Assembly (NCBI GenBank): GCA_023416175.1
Contig: JAEZIE010000093.1
Coordinates: 1 to 14,745, forward strand
Reading direction: 5' to 3'
Length of the DNA stretch: 14,745 bases
Source of the DNA: Bacillota bacterium
Lineage (GTDB): Bacteria > Bacillota > Clostridia > Christensenellales > CAG-138
Every line of letters begins with the position of its first letter. Positions within the stretch are counted from its first letter, which is position 1. The notes under the pieces were generated by a model that saw nothing but the letters and a program-made list of their open reading frames with translations, was not told the DNA's origin and did no database searches. This document shows positions 1 to 7,056 of the stretch, piece by piece. Both the position numbers and the translations under genes were made by a program.

Positions 1-539
1 TTTCAAAGCTGTATGGCACGCCGGATTATTCACCCGACATGACGGGTGGCTTTTATATGGTGGAGCCGGACGGCCACGTACACACCATCGAAAAAAGAAT
101 CAACCAGTTCAATGCCATGGTGTGGAACCGGGATGACACCAAACTGTTCGTCGTAGATACTTACAACCACACGCTGCTCTGCTACGATTACGACATCAAC
201 CAAGGGATCGTTTCTCCCGCCAAAACCGCCATAAAATTCGGCGCGCTGGGCATGCCGGACGGCATCAGCATCGATGTGGAAGACAACCTCTACATCTGCC
301 ATTGGACAGGGCAACTATCCATATGGAACAGTCGGCTTGCTCTTATCAAAACGGTGCCATTCCCCGTAGAATATGCCTGCTGCGGCGGCTTCGGCGGTGA
401 GGATAGCAAAGACTTTTACGTAGCCTCTTCGAAATATTGCTATACGGACGCGGAGCTTGCAAAAAACCCCGGGGCAGGCGGCATTTTCGTTGCCCGCACC
501 GATATTCCAGGCACCCAAGACCATTTCTACCGGATATAG
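1..539 (+). CDS. SMP-30/gluconolactonase-family protein, 3' part only
   Basis: The reading frame is open from the window edge (first full codon at position 3) to TAG at 537-539, so the N-terminus lies outside the window. The protein has the beta-propeller repeats of the SMP-30/gluconolactonase/LRE family. A segment containing QFNAMVWNRDDTKLFVVDT corresponds to the usual N-G-L-A-W-S-P-D blade, and its Asn is the expected metal ligand. The later PDGISIDVEDNLYICHW matches the PDG-x-x-x-D-x-x-G-N-L-W blade, whose first Asp is the second metal ligand. Members hydrolyse aldonolactones with a divalent metal. The substrate cannot be read from this fragment; a sugar lactone would fit the neighbouring sugar operon. 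The gene converges on the aldo/keto reductase gene and is not part of that operon. I am confident of the family and unsure of the substrate. Confidence 0.85.
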   Translation, partial: SKLYGTPDYSPDMTGGFYMVEPDGHVHTIEKRINQFNAMVWNRDDTKLFVVDTYNHTLLCYDYDINQGIVSPAKTAIKFGALGMPDGISIDVEDNLYICHWTGQLSIWNSRLALIKTVPFPVEYACCGGFGGEDSKDFYVASSKYCYTDAELAKNPGAGGIFVARTDIPGTQDHFYRI

Positions 540-559
540 ACATAGCTTACGTCAAAACA

Positions 560-596
560 GCGCCTGCCGCAGACGCATCCGGTCCGCGGCAGGCGC
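560..596. terminator. Probable bidirectional terminator hairpin between convergent genes
   Basis: A perfect 11-bp inverted repeat (GCGCCTGCCGC at 560-570, its complement at 586-596) encloses a 15-nt loop and starts 20 nt after the SMP-30-type stop codon. On the minus strand the stem is followed directly by TGTTTTG, a short U-tract. On the plus strand the nearest T-run is about 18 nt away (614-621). It therefore looks like a terminator for the end of the minus-strand operon, about 210 nt past the aldo/keto reductase stop, and possibly for the + gene too. The U-tract is short, so strength is uncertain. The rest of 597-809 shows no gene I can support. Confidence 0.6.
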
Positions 597-809
597 CGTT
601 GGCTTTCATCCGGTATTTTTTCCATTACTCCAAAACCACCCGCTGTGATCGAAAGGTTCTCTCGGCATTCCCGTTTCCTTGCGGATGCCTGGGGAAATAT
701 TGCGAAAAAGGGGTGGCCATGCGGCGCGTGCAGCCTATGCGCACCGCAATAGCCTATCATGACCCCGGCGTTTGCCAGCAGCGTCGGTTTTATCGCTTTG
801 TTCAGGCCG

Positions 810-1757
810 TCAGCCCATGATCCTTTCATAGGCTTCGTTGATGGTAATGAGCTCCTGTTCCGTCAGCGACCAATCCGCCGCCTTTGCGTTTGCCGCAGCC
901 GTTTCAGGGCGGGAAGACCCCATCAACGCGCAGGTCACGCCGGGCTGTGCCAGCACCCAGTTGATAGACACCTCTCCAACCGCTACGCCGCGCCCATCGG
1001 CTATTCCGCGCAGCACATCCAGCAGCTGGTTACACTTACTCCATTTGGGTTCACGGAAGTAATCATAAAAACCGCTGCGCTGCTCTTTGCCCTCGCTTAC
1101 GGGCGGCTGCTTGTATGTGCCCGAAAGTATGCCGCCGCCCAGAGAGCCGTATGTCATAACGCCGATGCCGGTTTTTTCGCAGTGAGAGATGATCCCGTTT
1201 TCAAAGCTCCTCCTGTCCAGGAGGCTGCACGGGGGCTGCACGCAGGCGATATCCGCCATTTGCTTGGCAAGCTGGATCTGCTCTATGCTGAAATTGGACA
1301 CAGCCGCCTCGCGGATCTTGCCCTCCTTCTTAAACTTCACCAGCAGTTCAAGCGCGCCCTCGATGCCAAAGTTATAATCCGGCCAATGTATCATGTAAAT
1401 GTCGATATAGTCCGTTCCCAGCCTTTTAAGGGATGCTTCTACTTCCAGTTGCACCAGCTGCGGCGAGAGGCAACGCACATACTCACCTGAAATCCGGTGT
1501 ATCCCGCATTTCGTGGAGATGACCGCCTTGTCCCGGCGTCCCTTGAGCGCCTTGCCGACGGTGGTTTCGGATTCAAAATTTCCGCCATAGCCGGGGGCAG
1601 TATCCACCAGGTTCACGCCCATATCCAACGACTGATGAATTGCCCGGATGCCGCGCTGTTCGTCCACCTCGCCAAAAAAATCGTTGCCGAGAGCCCAGGT
1701 ACCGTGCCCAATCACCGATACTTCCATTTGACTTGTTCCCATTTTACGGTACTGCAT
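810..1757 (-). CDS. Aldo/keto reductase
   Basis: A 315-residue protein, the normal length for a single (beta/alpha)8 aldo/keto reductase, using NAD(P)H to reduce or oxidise carbonyl compounds in the cytoplasm. The catalytic tetrad is visible: Asp52 (LVDTAP), Tyr57 (PGYG), Lys83 (STKCG) and His124 (MIHWPD). The C-terminal nucleotide-binding strand is represented by TCALMGSSRPE followed by a short helix. ATG at 1757 is preceded by AAGGAGA about 9 nt upstream. It is the last gene of the minus-strand sugar operon, 48 nt after the kinase stop. In this context it may interconvert an aldose, ketose or polyol, or detoxify an aldehyde made by the class II enzyme. Subfamily and substrate cannot be told from sequence alone. 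Confidence 0.93.
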   Translation of the reverse strand: MQYRKMGTSQMEVSVIGHGTWALGNDFFGEVDEQRGIRAIHQSLDMGVNLVDTAPGYGGNFESETTVGKALKGRRDKAVISTKCGIHRISGEYVRCLSPQLVQLEVEASLKRLGTDYIDIYMIHWPDYNFGIEGALELLVKFKKEGKIREAAVSNFSIEQIQLAKQMADIACVQPPCSLLDRRSFENGIISHCEKTGIGVMTYGSLGGGILSGTYKQPPVSEGKEQRSGFYDYFREPKWSKCNQLLDVLRGIADGRGVAVGEVSINWVLAQPGVTCALMGSSRPETAAANAKAADWSLTEQELITINEAYERIMG

Positions 1758-1805
1758 CGTAGTATCTCTCCTTTTCTGATCTTCTCTTTGCGATAATCTG
1801 TAAGC

Positions 1806-3314
1806 CTATCTGGCCATATCGTCTATACGCTCCCACACGGGGTCCAGCGCTTCTATCACGGCCTTGTATGCCGCATACTTTTTCGTGTAGTAGGCATGCT
1901 TTTCCTCATCGGGGTGATACGTAGCGCGAATGTTGTTCGCGCAGACGGCGGCGGCTTCGATGATATCCCTGTATGCGCCCGCACCTACGCCCGCATGCAG
2001 TGCAACGCCCAGCGCACCTAGCTCACTGGCATCGGAAACCTCTATCCTCACCCCAAGGACATCGGCAAAAAGCTGCATCCATGTAGCAGATCGGGTCGCG
2101 CCACCCGCCATGCGCACAACATCCGGCAGCTTTATGAACCGAAGCAGCTTTTCTATATGATACAAGTGGCAAAACACGACGCCTTCATATATGGCCCTAA
2201 GCATCTGCGCCGGGCCATGGTTGCCCTTTAACCCTATAAAGGCTGATTTGGCGTCAATATTCACATTGGTTCCATATAGAAATGGCAAAAACAGCACCGT
2301 GTCGCGGTAGGGCGCTTGCTCTACAAGCTTATTGCAGGCCTTGTATACGTCCTCCTCCTTGGTTCTGTCCAAGTAGCTGTCGATAAACCATTCCAGATTC
2401 GTTGCCGAGGTGGAACTGCCTTCTATTACCTCAATATAGCCGGGTATGCAGTAATGGAAGGTCATAAACACATCCGGCGTTATAATTGGCCTTTTCGAAA
2501 GAAAGCAGTTGATTCCCCAAGTGCCTACAATGATGCCCAGCCTGCTCTCATCCGTAACTCCCACGGAAAGTATGGACGCGCCGCTGTCTATCTGCCCGCC
2601 CACAACAGGCGTTCCCTCGGCAAGTCCCGTCCTTTGCGCGCAGGCTCTGGTTATGCGTCCTGCTATCTCGCTGCACTGCACGATGCGCTTAGGCAACCTG
2701 TCAAGATATTCTTCTATGCCGTATTCCTTGAATATTTCAGCGGTGAACGTGCTGGTATCCCTGTCTAAGCAGGCAATAGCCGAAGCCTCGGTGATTTCCA
2801 TGCAGAATTCACCAGTTAGCAGATAGCGCACATAGTCCTTGGCCGTGACGATATTTTTTGCGCGCTCCAGCGTTTGTCTGTCGTTATCCTTGAACCATGC
2901 CATGATAGCGGGTACATTGCCTGCCCATATCGTTTGCTGTATTTTCGGAAGGATTCGTTCAAACGTACCGTCCGCATACCACTTTTTAATGTAGCCCTTC
3001 GCCCGCTGATCGCCGCTTAAGATAGCAGCATGCACCGGCTTTCCATTTTCGTCGAGCATATACAAGCCGTTCGCCTGGCCGGTAACGCCTATCCCCAGTA
3101 TGTCCTTCGGGTCGACCCCGCTTTTGCTTATGACTGAGCGTATGACCTGATACGTCTTTTCCTCCGCCTCGTCCAGGCTCCGTTCGTTCATGTCCTTGCC
3201 CGGGTAAAGCACGGTAAGCCTTTCCCCATGCACGGCCAGCTCCTTGCCCGCCGTGTCAAACAGGGCGGCCTTAACCATGGTGCCGCCCATATCGATACCC
3301 ATCAAACAGTTCAT
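1806..3314 (-). CDS. lyxK: FGGY-family sugar kinase, L-xylulose kinase (LyxK)-like
   Basis: A 502-residue FGGY kinase, predicted to phosphorylate a ketopentose with ATP. The N-terminal GIDMGGTMVKAALFD is the phosphate loop of the first actin-like domain. Asp243 in GGQIDSGAS is the probable catalytic base. The C-terminal domain has an AGGATRSATWMQLFADV nucleotide-binding stretch. Segments NLEWF, LFLPFLYGTN, AIYEGVVFCHLYHI and an AKDYVRYLLTG-like stretch resemble E. coli LyxK more than XylB, AraB or GlpK as I remember those proteins. ATG at 3314 is preferred to the in-frame GTG at 3323: it lies 8 nt after GGGGAG and overlaps the epimerase stop as ATGA, indicating translational coupling. The next gene on the transcript is the aldo/keto reductase. 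Ketose-1-phosphate production remains possible. Confidence 0.88.
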   Translation of the reverse strand: MNCLMGIDMGGTMVKAALFDTAGKELAVHGERLTVLYPGKDMNERSLDEAEEKTYQVIRSVISKSGVDPKDILGIGVTGQANGLYMLDENGKPVHAAILSGDQRAKGYIKKWYADGTFERILPKIQQTIWAGNVPAIMAWFKDNDRQTLERAKNIVTAKDYVRYLLTGEFCMEITEASAIACLDRDTSTFTAEIFKEYGIEEYLDRLPKRIVQCSEIAGRITRACAQRTGLAEGTPVVGGQIDSGASILSVGVTDESRLGIIVGTWGINCFLSKRPIITPDVFMTFHYCIPGYIEVIEGSSTSATNLEWFIDSYLDRTKEEDVYKACNKLVEQAPYRDTVLFLPFLYGTNVNIDAKSAFIGLKGNHGPAQMLRAIYEGVVFCHLYHIEKLLRFIKLPDVVRMAGGATRSATWMQLFADVLGVRIEVSDASELGALGVALHAGVGAGAYRDIIEAAAVCANNIRATYHPDEEKHAYYTKKYAAYKAVIEALDPVWERIDDMAR

Positions 3315-4219
3315 GATAAGCACTCCCCGGCAAATTCTTTGCTCGATGCAGCGCGCTTCGAGGACGAGTGGCCGTCATTCGCAAAAGCGGCATCCAACCG
3401 CTCTCGCAGAAATTGATTTGTGTACTTCAGATAGTCATGGAACGCTACATCATCATAGCCCCACATTTCAGCGACAAAAAAGCCCCTATACCCTGTTTCG
3501 AAAAGCGCGCGCAGTCCCTCTTCAAAATTCACCGCGCCTTGGCCGAAAGGTACATCCCTGCAAATGCCGGGCAGCGTATCTTTTAAGTGAACACCAACGA
3601 TGTACCCCTTGCCCTTACGAAGCTCCCGGGCGGCGTCGTGCCCGGTAGCCGCAAGGTTTCCAATATCAGCATAACACTTCAGATAGGGCGAATCTATCTC
3701 TTTTAGCAGCGAGAGCATATCGTCCATGCCGCAAAACCCGCCCACATCCATCGTTTCGAGCGCCAGCATAACACCGGCGGCTTCCCCCTCTTTTGCACAG
3801 GCAAACACCGCCTCCTGGAACAGTTCCATGGTACGTTCGTTGCGTTTTTCCCCCATCTCGTCGTAGGCTGCAAGGTGTATCACCCGTATACCGGTTTCAC
3901 CCGCCAACTCTACAGCGCGCCTGACAAGTTCTATCCCCTTCGAACGCACCAAAGCTTCTTCGCTGCCCAGCGGAAACCCCCGGTTTGCCGTAAGCGCCAG
4001 GGTCTGCACCCGAAATCCGGTCTTATCCATCGCCGTGCGCAGCATGGGCGCAAAGGCGGAGTCGTAAAGCCGATTCAGGCGCGGCTCCGTCGGGTCAATG
4101 TTCATTTCTAAAAAGTCAAACCCGCTTTGCCAAGCAAGGCAGAGTTTTTCTTCCCAGTTCAACGTACTGCTGATGGCCTTTTCATACAGGCCCAAGGACG
4201 GTTTTATACTCTTGCTCAT
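3311..4219 (-). CDS. ulaE: L-ribulose-5-phosphate/L-xylulose-5-phosphate 3-epimerase (UlaE/SgbU family)
   Basis: A TIM-barrel sugar-phosphate epimerase of 302 residues that should interconvert L-xylulose-5-P and L-ribulose-5-P with a divalent metal. Start to end it follows the UlaE pattern: LGLYEKA near residue 10, GFDFLEM near 33-39, FPLGSEE at 82-88, IRVIHLA at 111-117. The four metal-ligand positions of E. coli UlaE are occupied: Glu155 (LALETMD), Asp185 (YADIGN), His211 (GVHLKDT) and Glu251 (VAEMWG). The numbering agrees exactly if translation begins at ATG 4219. That start also has GAGGG 6 nt upstream; ATG 4222 and GTG 4237 are alternatives. The C-terminus extends about 20 residues past the usual end (Ala/Ser-rich). 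The stop overlaps the kinase start by 4 nt. This is the most securely assigned enzyme of the pathway. Confidence 0.92.
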   Translation of the reverse strand: MSKSIKPSLGLYEKAISSTLNWEEKLCLAWQSGFDFLEMNIDPTEPRLNRLYDSAFAPMLRTAMDKTGFRVQTLALTANRGFPLGSEEALVRSKGIELVRRAVELAGETGIRVIHLAAYDEMGEKRNERTMELFQEAVFACAKEGEAAGVMLALETMDVGGFCGMDDMLSLLKEIDSPYLKCYADIGNLAATGHDAARELRKGKGYIVGVHLKDTLPGICRDVPFGQGAVNFEEGLRALFETGYRGFFVAEMWGYDDVAFHDYLKYTNQFLRERLDAAFANDGHSSSKRAASSKEFAGECLS

Positions 4220-4268
4220 CATACACCCTCGTTTCACGGCTATCCGGGCCGATACAGCCAGCTATTTT

Positions 4269-4919
4269 CTATTTCTTCTGGCCGTAATCGTCAAAAAGCT
4301 CCACCGCATGCCTGGTCTGCTCCGGGTCAAGCAGCCTGATATTTTCCTTGCCGACCGCAGCGCACGCCGCAAGGTATCCCTTTGCGGTATCCTCCAAATA
4401 AATGGCGGAATATAGAGCCTGCTCCAGATCCTTGCCAATGGTGATAACGCCATGGTGCTTTAAAATGATGGCCAGCTTATCACCGATATGTTGAACGGTT
4501 TCCACCCCCATATCCAGACTTGCGGGGCTTGAATAAGGCGCAACCTTTACAGGCCCCTTGCACGCGTTGCAAAGCGTGGTGGTAATGGCCGGCAATTCAT
4601 CCGCAATGAGCCCCACCGCGGTAGCATACGGCTGATGCGTATGGATGATGGCGTTTACCTTGGGCATGTTTTTATAGATATGAAGCAGCGCTACGGTATC
4701 TACCGAGGGGCGCAGCGTCCCTTCGATAATCACGCCTTCCTGATCGACTACGAGTATCTGATCCGGCGTCATGGTTTCATAAGGCATCCCGGAAGGCGTA
4801 ACCAGTATATCGCCATTTGGAAGGCGCACACTGACATTACCCCCAGTTAGGTGGATAAGCTCCGCCGCCTTGATTTCAAGGGCAGCATCTATCACGGATT
4901 GCTTTTCGGATTCATACAT
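4269..4919 (-). CDS. Class II aldolase/adducin-family protein (AraD/FucA-like)
   Basis: A 216-residue class II aldolase fold. Members are zinc enzymes that cleave sugar phosphates (FucA) or epimerise L-ribulose-5-P at C4 (AraD, SgbE, UlaF). Zinc ligands are His93 and His95 (IIHTHQP) and His155 (LKHHG). GNVSVR (27-32) and TPSGMPYE (41-48) form the phosphate-binding loops. Asp74 in RPSVD lies 19 residues before the first zinc His, the position of AraD Asp76 and FucA Glu73. The AraD acid Asp120 aligns with Asn118, and FucA Tyr113 aligns with Thr114, while a C-terminal Tyr212-Gly resembles FucA. ATG 4919 follows AGGGGGA at good spacing. With LyxK- and UlaE-like partners a 4-epimerase would complete entry to the pentose phosphate pathway. 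Fold certain, reaction uncertain. Confidence 0.9.
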   Translation of the reverse strand: MYESEKQSVIDAALEIKAAELIHLTGGNVSVRLPNGDILVTPSGMPYETMTPDQILVVDQEGVIIEGTLRPSVDTVALLHIYKNMPKVNAIIHTHQPYATAVGLIADELPAITTTLCNACKGPVKVAPYSSPASLDMGVETVQHIGDKLAIILKHHGVITIGKDLEQALYSAIYLEDTAKGYLAACAAVGKENIRLLDPEQTRHAVELFDDYGQKK

Positions 4920-4985
4920 GGTAAAGTCCCCCTATTAAATGTGTGGCTATTGATAATCCTTCGCTCGCATGCAGTCTGTACACAA

Positions 4986-5996
4986 TTAAGCACAGATCTT
5001 CTGCCGGGCGAGCAGGTGGTTCGCCGTAACTGCAAACACCAGCACTACCCCTTTGGCAAAGCCCTGATAATACGCGTCTATCACCGTAAGCAGGCCTGTC
5101 GTCAAGCACATGATGATCATTGCTCCAATAACGGTTTTCGCCACCGAGCCTTCGCCGCCGGTGAAGGATGTGCCCCCAAGCAGCACAGCGATGATGCAGT
5201 CGGTTTCCATTCCATCGCCCGAAAGCGGGTCGCCCAGCGACATATAACTTGCCCTTGCAACACCGGCAAAGGCGGAAAGTACGCCAGTTATCATATACAG
5301 TATCCATACGATCTTGACCACATCGATGCCCGAAAGCTCGGCAGCGGTACGGTTCCCACCGATCGCGGCCGCATATTTTCCAATGATCGTTCTACGCTGG
5401 ATTATGATCATTACAACAACCAGTGCTATCGCCACGAAAAACGCGGCCGGCAGGCCAAGCAGCACATCCCCTCGGGCATAGTGGCTGATCCAATCCGGCA
5501 TTTTTGCTTCCCCGACGCTTTTTATGGAGGAAAGCCCATCCGGCACGATCAACAGGGCGATGCCTTTGAATAAATTCATTGTGACCAATGTTGCAATAAC
5601 CGGCGTTATGCGCAGCTTCATAACGAGCACCCCGTTTATAACGCCCAGAAATATGCCCATTGCAGCCGTAATCATAAGCGCAACCAGGAACGGGCACCCG
5701 CTTCGAACCAACAGCGCGAATATGACCGCACTAAGGCTCATTGCGCTGCCGACAGACAAGTCGATATAACCCGAAATCATCAACAGCGTGAAGCCCGAGC
5801 TGAGGGTTATGATGGGGACGGACATGCGCACCAGGTTGATCAAGCTGCGCGAACTAAGGAAGTGCCCCTTGCCAAACAGCGCAACCTCGTCAAGCTTAAG
5901 TACCGAAAATATTACTACCACGGTCAATAGCACTGCGTAGATGTATACGTTCTTTATCAGTGTTTTGCAGTCTATGCACCGAACTTTCTCTCTCAT
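4986..5996 (-). CDS. Sugar ABC transporter permease (RbsC family), second copy
   Basis: A hydrophobic multi-spanning membrane protein of the BPD_transp_2/RbsC family, about 336 residues. It carries the family marks SGYIDLSVGSAMSLS in an early membrane segment and LLGGTSFTGGEGSVAKT near the C-terminus, the loop that contacts the ATPase. It probably pairs with the preceding permease to form a heterodimeric channel. Start choice is open. ATG 5996 has AAGGAG (6013-6008) 11 nt upstream. A TTG at 6041 would overlap the upstream stop as TTGA and add 15 residues, but with a poor ribosome binding site. I prefer 5996. It ends 66 nt before the aldolase start; that gap contains only the aldolase ribosome binding site. 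Confidence 0.92.
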   Translation of the reverse strand: MREKVRCIDCKTLIKNVYIYAVLLTVVVIFSVLKLDEVALFGKGHFLSSRSLINLVRMSVPIITLSSGFTLLMISGYIDLSVGSAMSLSAVIFALLVRSGCPFLVALMITAAMGIFLGVINGVLVMKLRITPVIATLVTMNLFKGIALLIVPDGLSSIKSVGEAKMPDWISHYARGDVLLGLPAAFFVAIALVVVMIIIQRRTIIGKYAAAIGGNRTAAELSGIDVVKIVWILYMITGVLSAFAGVARASYMSLGDPLSGDGMETDCIIAVLLGGTSFTGGEGSVAKTVIGAMIIMCLTTGLLTVIDAYYQGFAKGVVLVFAVTANHLLARQKICA

Positions 5997-6037
5997 ACCG
6001 CCAATTACTCCTTTTGATATGATCACACGCTCTTCGT

Positions 6038-7054
6038 TCAACCGTTTCTTTTATCCAGCGCGTAGCGCTGCGCCACGATTGCTAGGAAGGTTACAATACC
6101 CTTTATGGCAAATGACCAGTCCGGTGAGAGCAGTAATCCCGTTGCGGCAGTGGTCACTACCGAAAATATCAATGCGCCGACCAGCGTTCCCAGAACAGAG
6201 CCGAAGCCCCCTGCAATGCTGGTGCCACCCAACAGCGTTATGACCAGGGCATCGAATTCATAGCCCATCGCACGCCCGCAAAGCCCCGCCTTGTATTCCG
6301 AGGCAAGCAATATGCCGGTCACACCCGCCAAAAGAGAGCTGAGGATGTACAGCATGGATACATGCCTTGTGACCTTCACGCCGGAAAGCTGCGCCGCCTG
6401 ATTGTTTGCGCCGATCAGGTATGTACGCCTGCCGAACACGGTTTTCTTCTCTATTAAAACCGCAACCGCCACCAGCAGCAGCATAAGTACGACCGATATC
6501 TTTATAGGCGTCCCCGGTATGGCAAGGTTGCCGATCACGCCAAAGGACTCCGGCAAACTTGTGTTTCTTTGTGCGCCCAGCGCCACGATCTGCGCAATTC
6601 CGCGGGAAATAAACATCGTGCCCAGCGTAATGATGATGGATGCGGCCTTGAGCTTCGCTACAAAGAAGGCGTTTATGCCGCCAATGCCCATAGCGCATAC
6701 CAGTGCCAGCACAACCGCAACGCCATAGGACATTCCCAGGCCCGTAGCCAAAGGCTGTGAACCATTGGTGCTTTGGCAAAAATACACCGAAAGCACGCCG
6801 GTCATAGCGATGATACCGCCTATGGACATATCCATATGCCCGGTAATGAGAAGAAACGTTACGCCTATGCCCAGCATTACGATATACCAGTTGTTTGTTA
6901 TAAGGTTCAGTACATTTCTTGCTGAGAAAAAATTCGGGACGAACACACAAGCCACACTGAACACCACAAGAAGCACGCCCATCATGAATAGGTTAATGAA
7001 CGTTTCGTTGCTCAGTTTGCCCTTGCTCAAATTATCCCTAACGTTTTTAACCAC
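6038..7054 (-). CDS. Sugar ABC transporter permease (RbsC family), first copy
   Basis: A 338-residue RbsC-type inner-membrane permease. After a short polar N-terminus the membrane segments begin near residue 20. TGHMDMSIGGIIAMTG and ALVITLLGGTSIAGGFGSVLGT are the characteristic loops. It differs clearly from the next permease, so the two are diverged paralogues rather than a recent duplication. The start is GTG 7054, 2 nt after the ATPase TAG; a G-run (GGGGGG) inside the end of the ATPase gene lies 9 nt upstream and can serve as ribosome binding site. The tight spacing indicates co-translation with the ATPase. Substrate cannot be predicted from the permease alone. Confidence 0.94.
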   Translation of the reverse strand: MVKNVRDNLSKGKLSNETFINLFMMGVLLVVFSVACVFVPNFFSARNVLNLITNNWYIVMLGIGVTFLLITGHMDMSIGGIIAMTGVLSVYFCQSTNGSQPLATGLGMSYGVAVVLALVCAMGIGGINAFFVAKLKAASIIITLGTMFISRGIAQIVALGAQRNTSLPESFGVIGNLAIPGTPIKISVVLMLLLVAVAVLIEKKTVFGRRTYLIGANNQAAQLSGVKVTRHVSMLYILSSLLAGVTGILLASEYKAGLCGRAMGYEFDALVITLLGGTSIAGGFGSVLGTLVGALIFSVVTTAATGLLLSPDWSFAIKGIVTFLAIVAQRYALDKRNG

Positions 7055-7056
7055 GA

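Noticed and set aside
527..829. Minus-strand ORF of 100 codons directly after the aldo/keto reductase
   Set aside because: Its codon use is not absurd, but it has no good ribosome binding site, starts inside the reductase gene, runs through the terminator hairpin and resembles no family I recognise.
759..1490. Plus-strand ORF of 243 codons opposite the aldo/keto reductase
   Set aside because: The minus-strand protein has a complete catalytic tetrad; the plus-strand translation has no recognisable motif.
1923..1942. GCGCGAA/TTCGCGC inverted repeat in the kinase gene
   Set aside because: It is within conserved-length coding sequence, with no sign of regulatory placement; a 7-bp chance dyad is expected in sequence this rich in GC.
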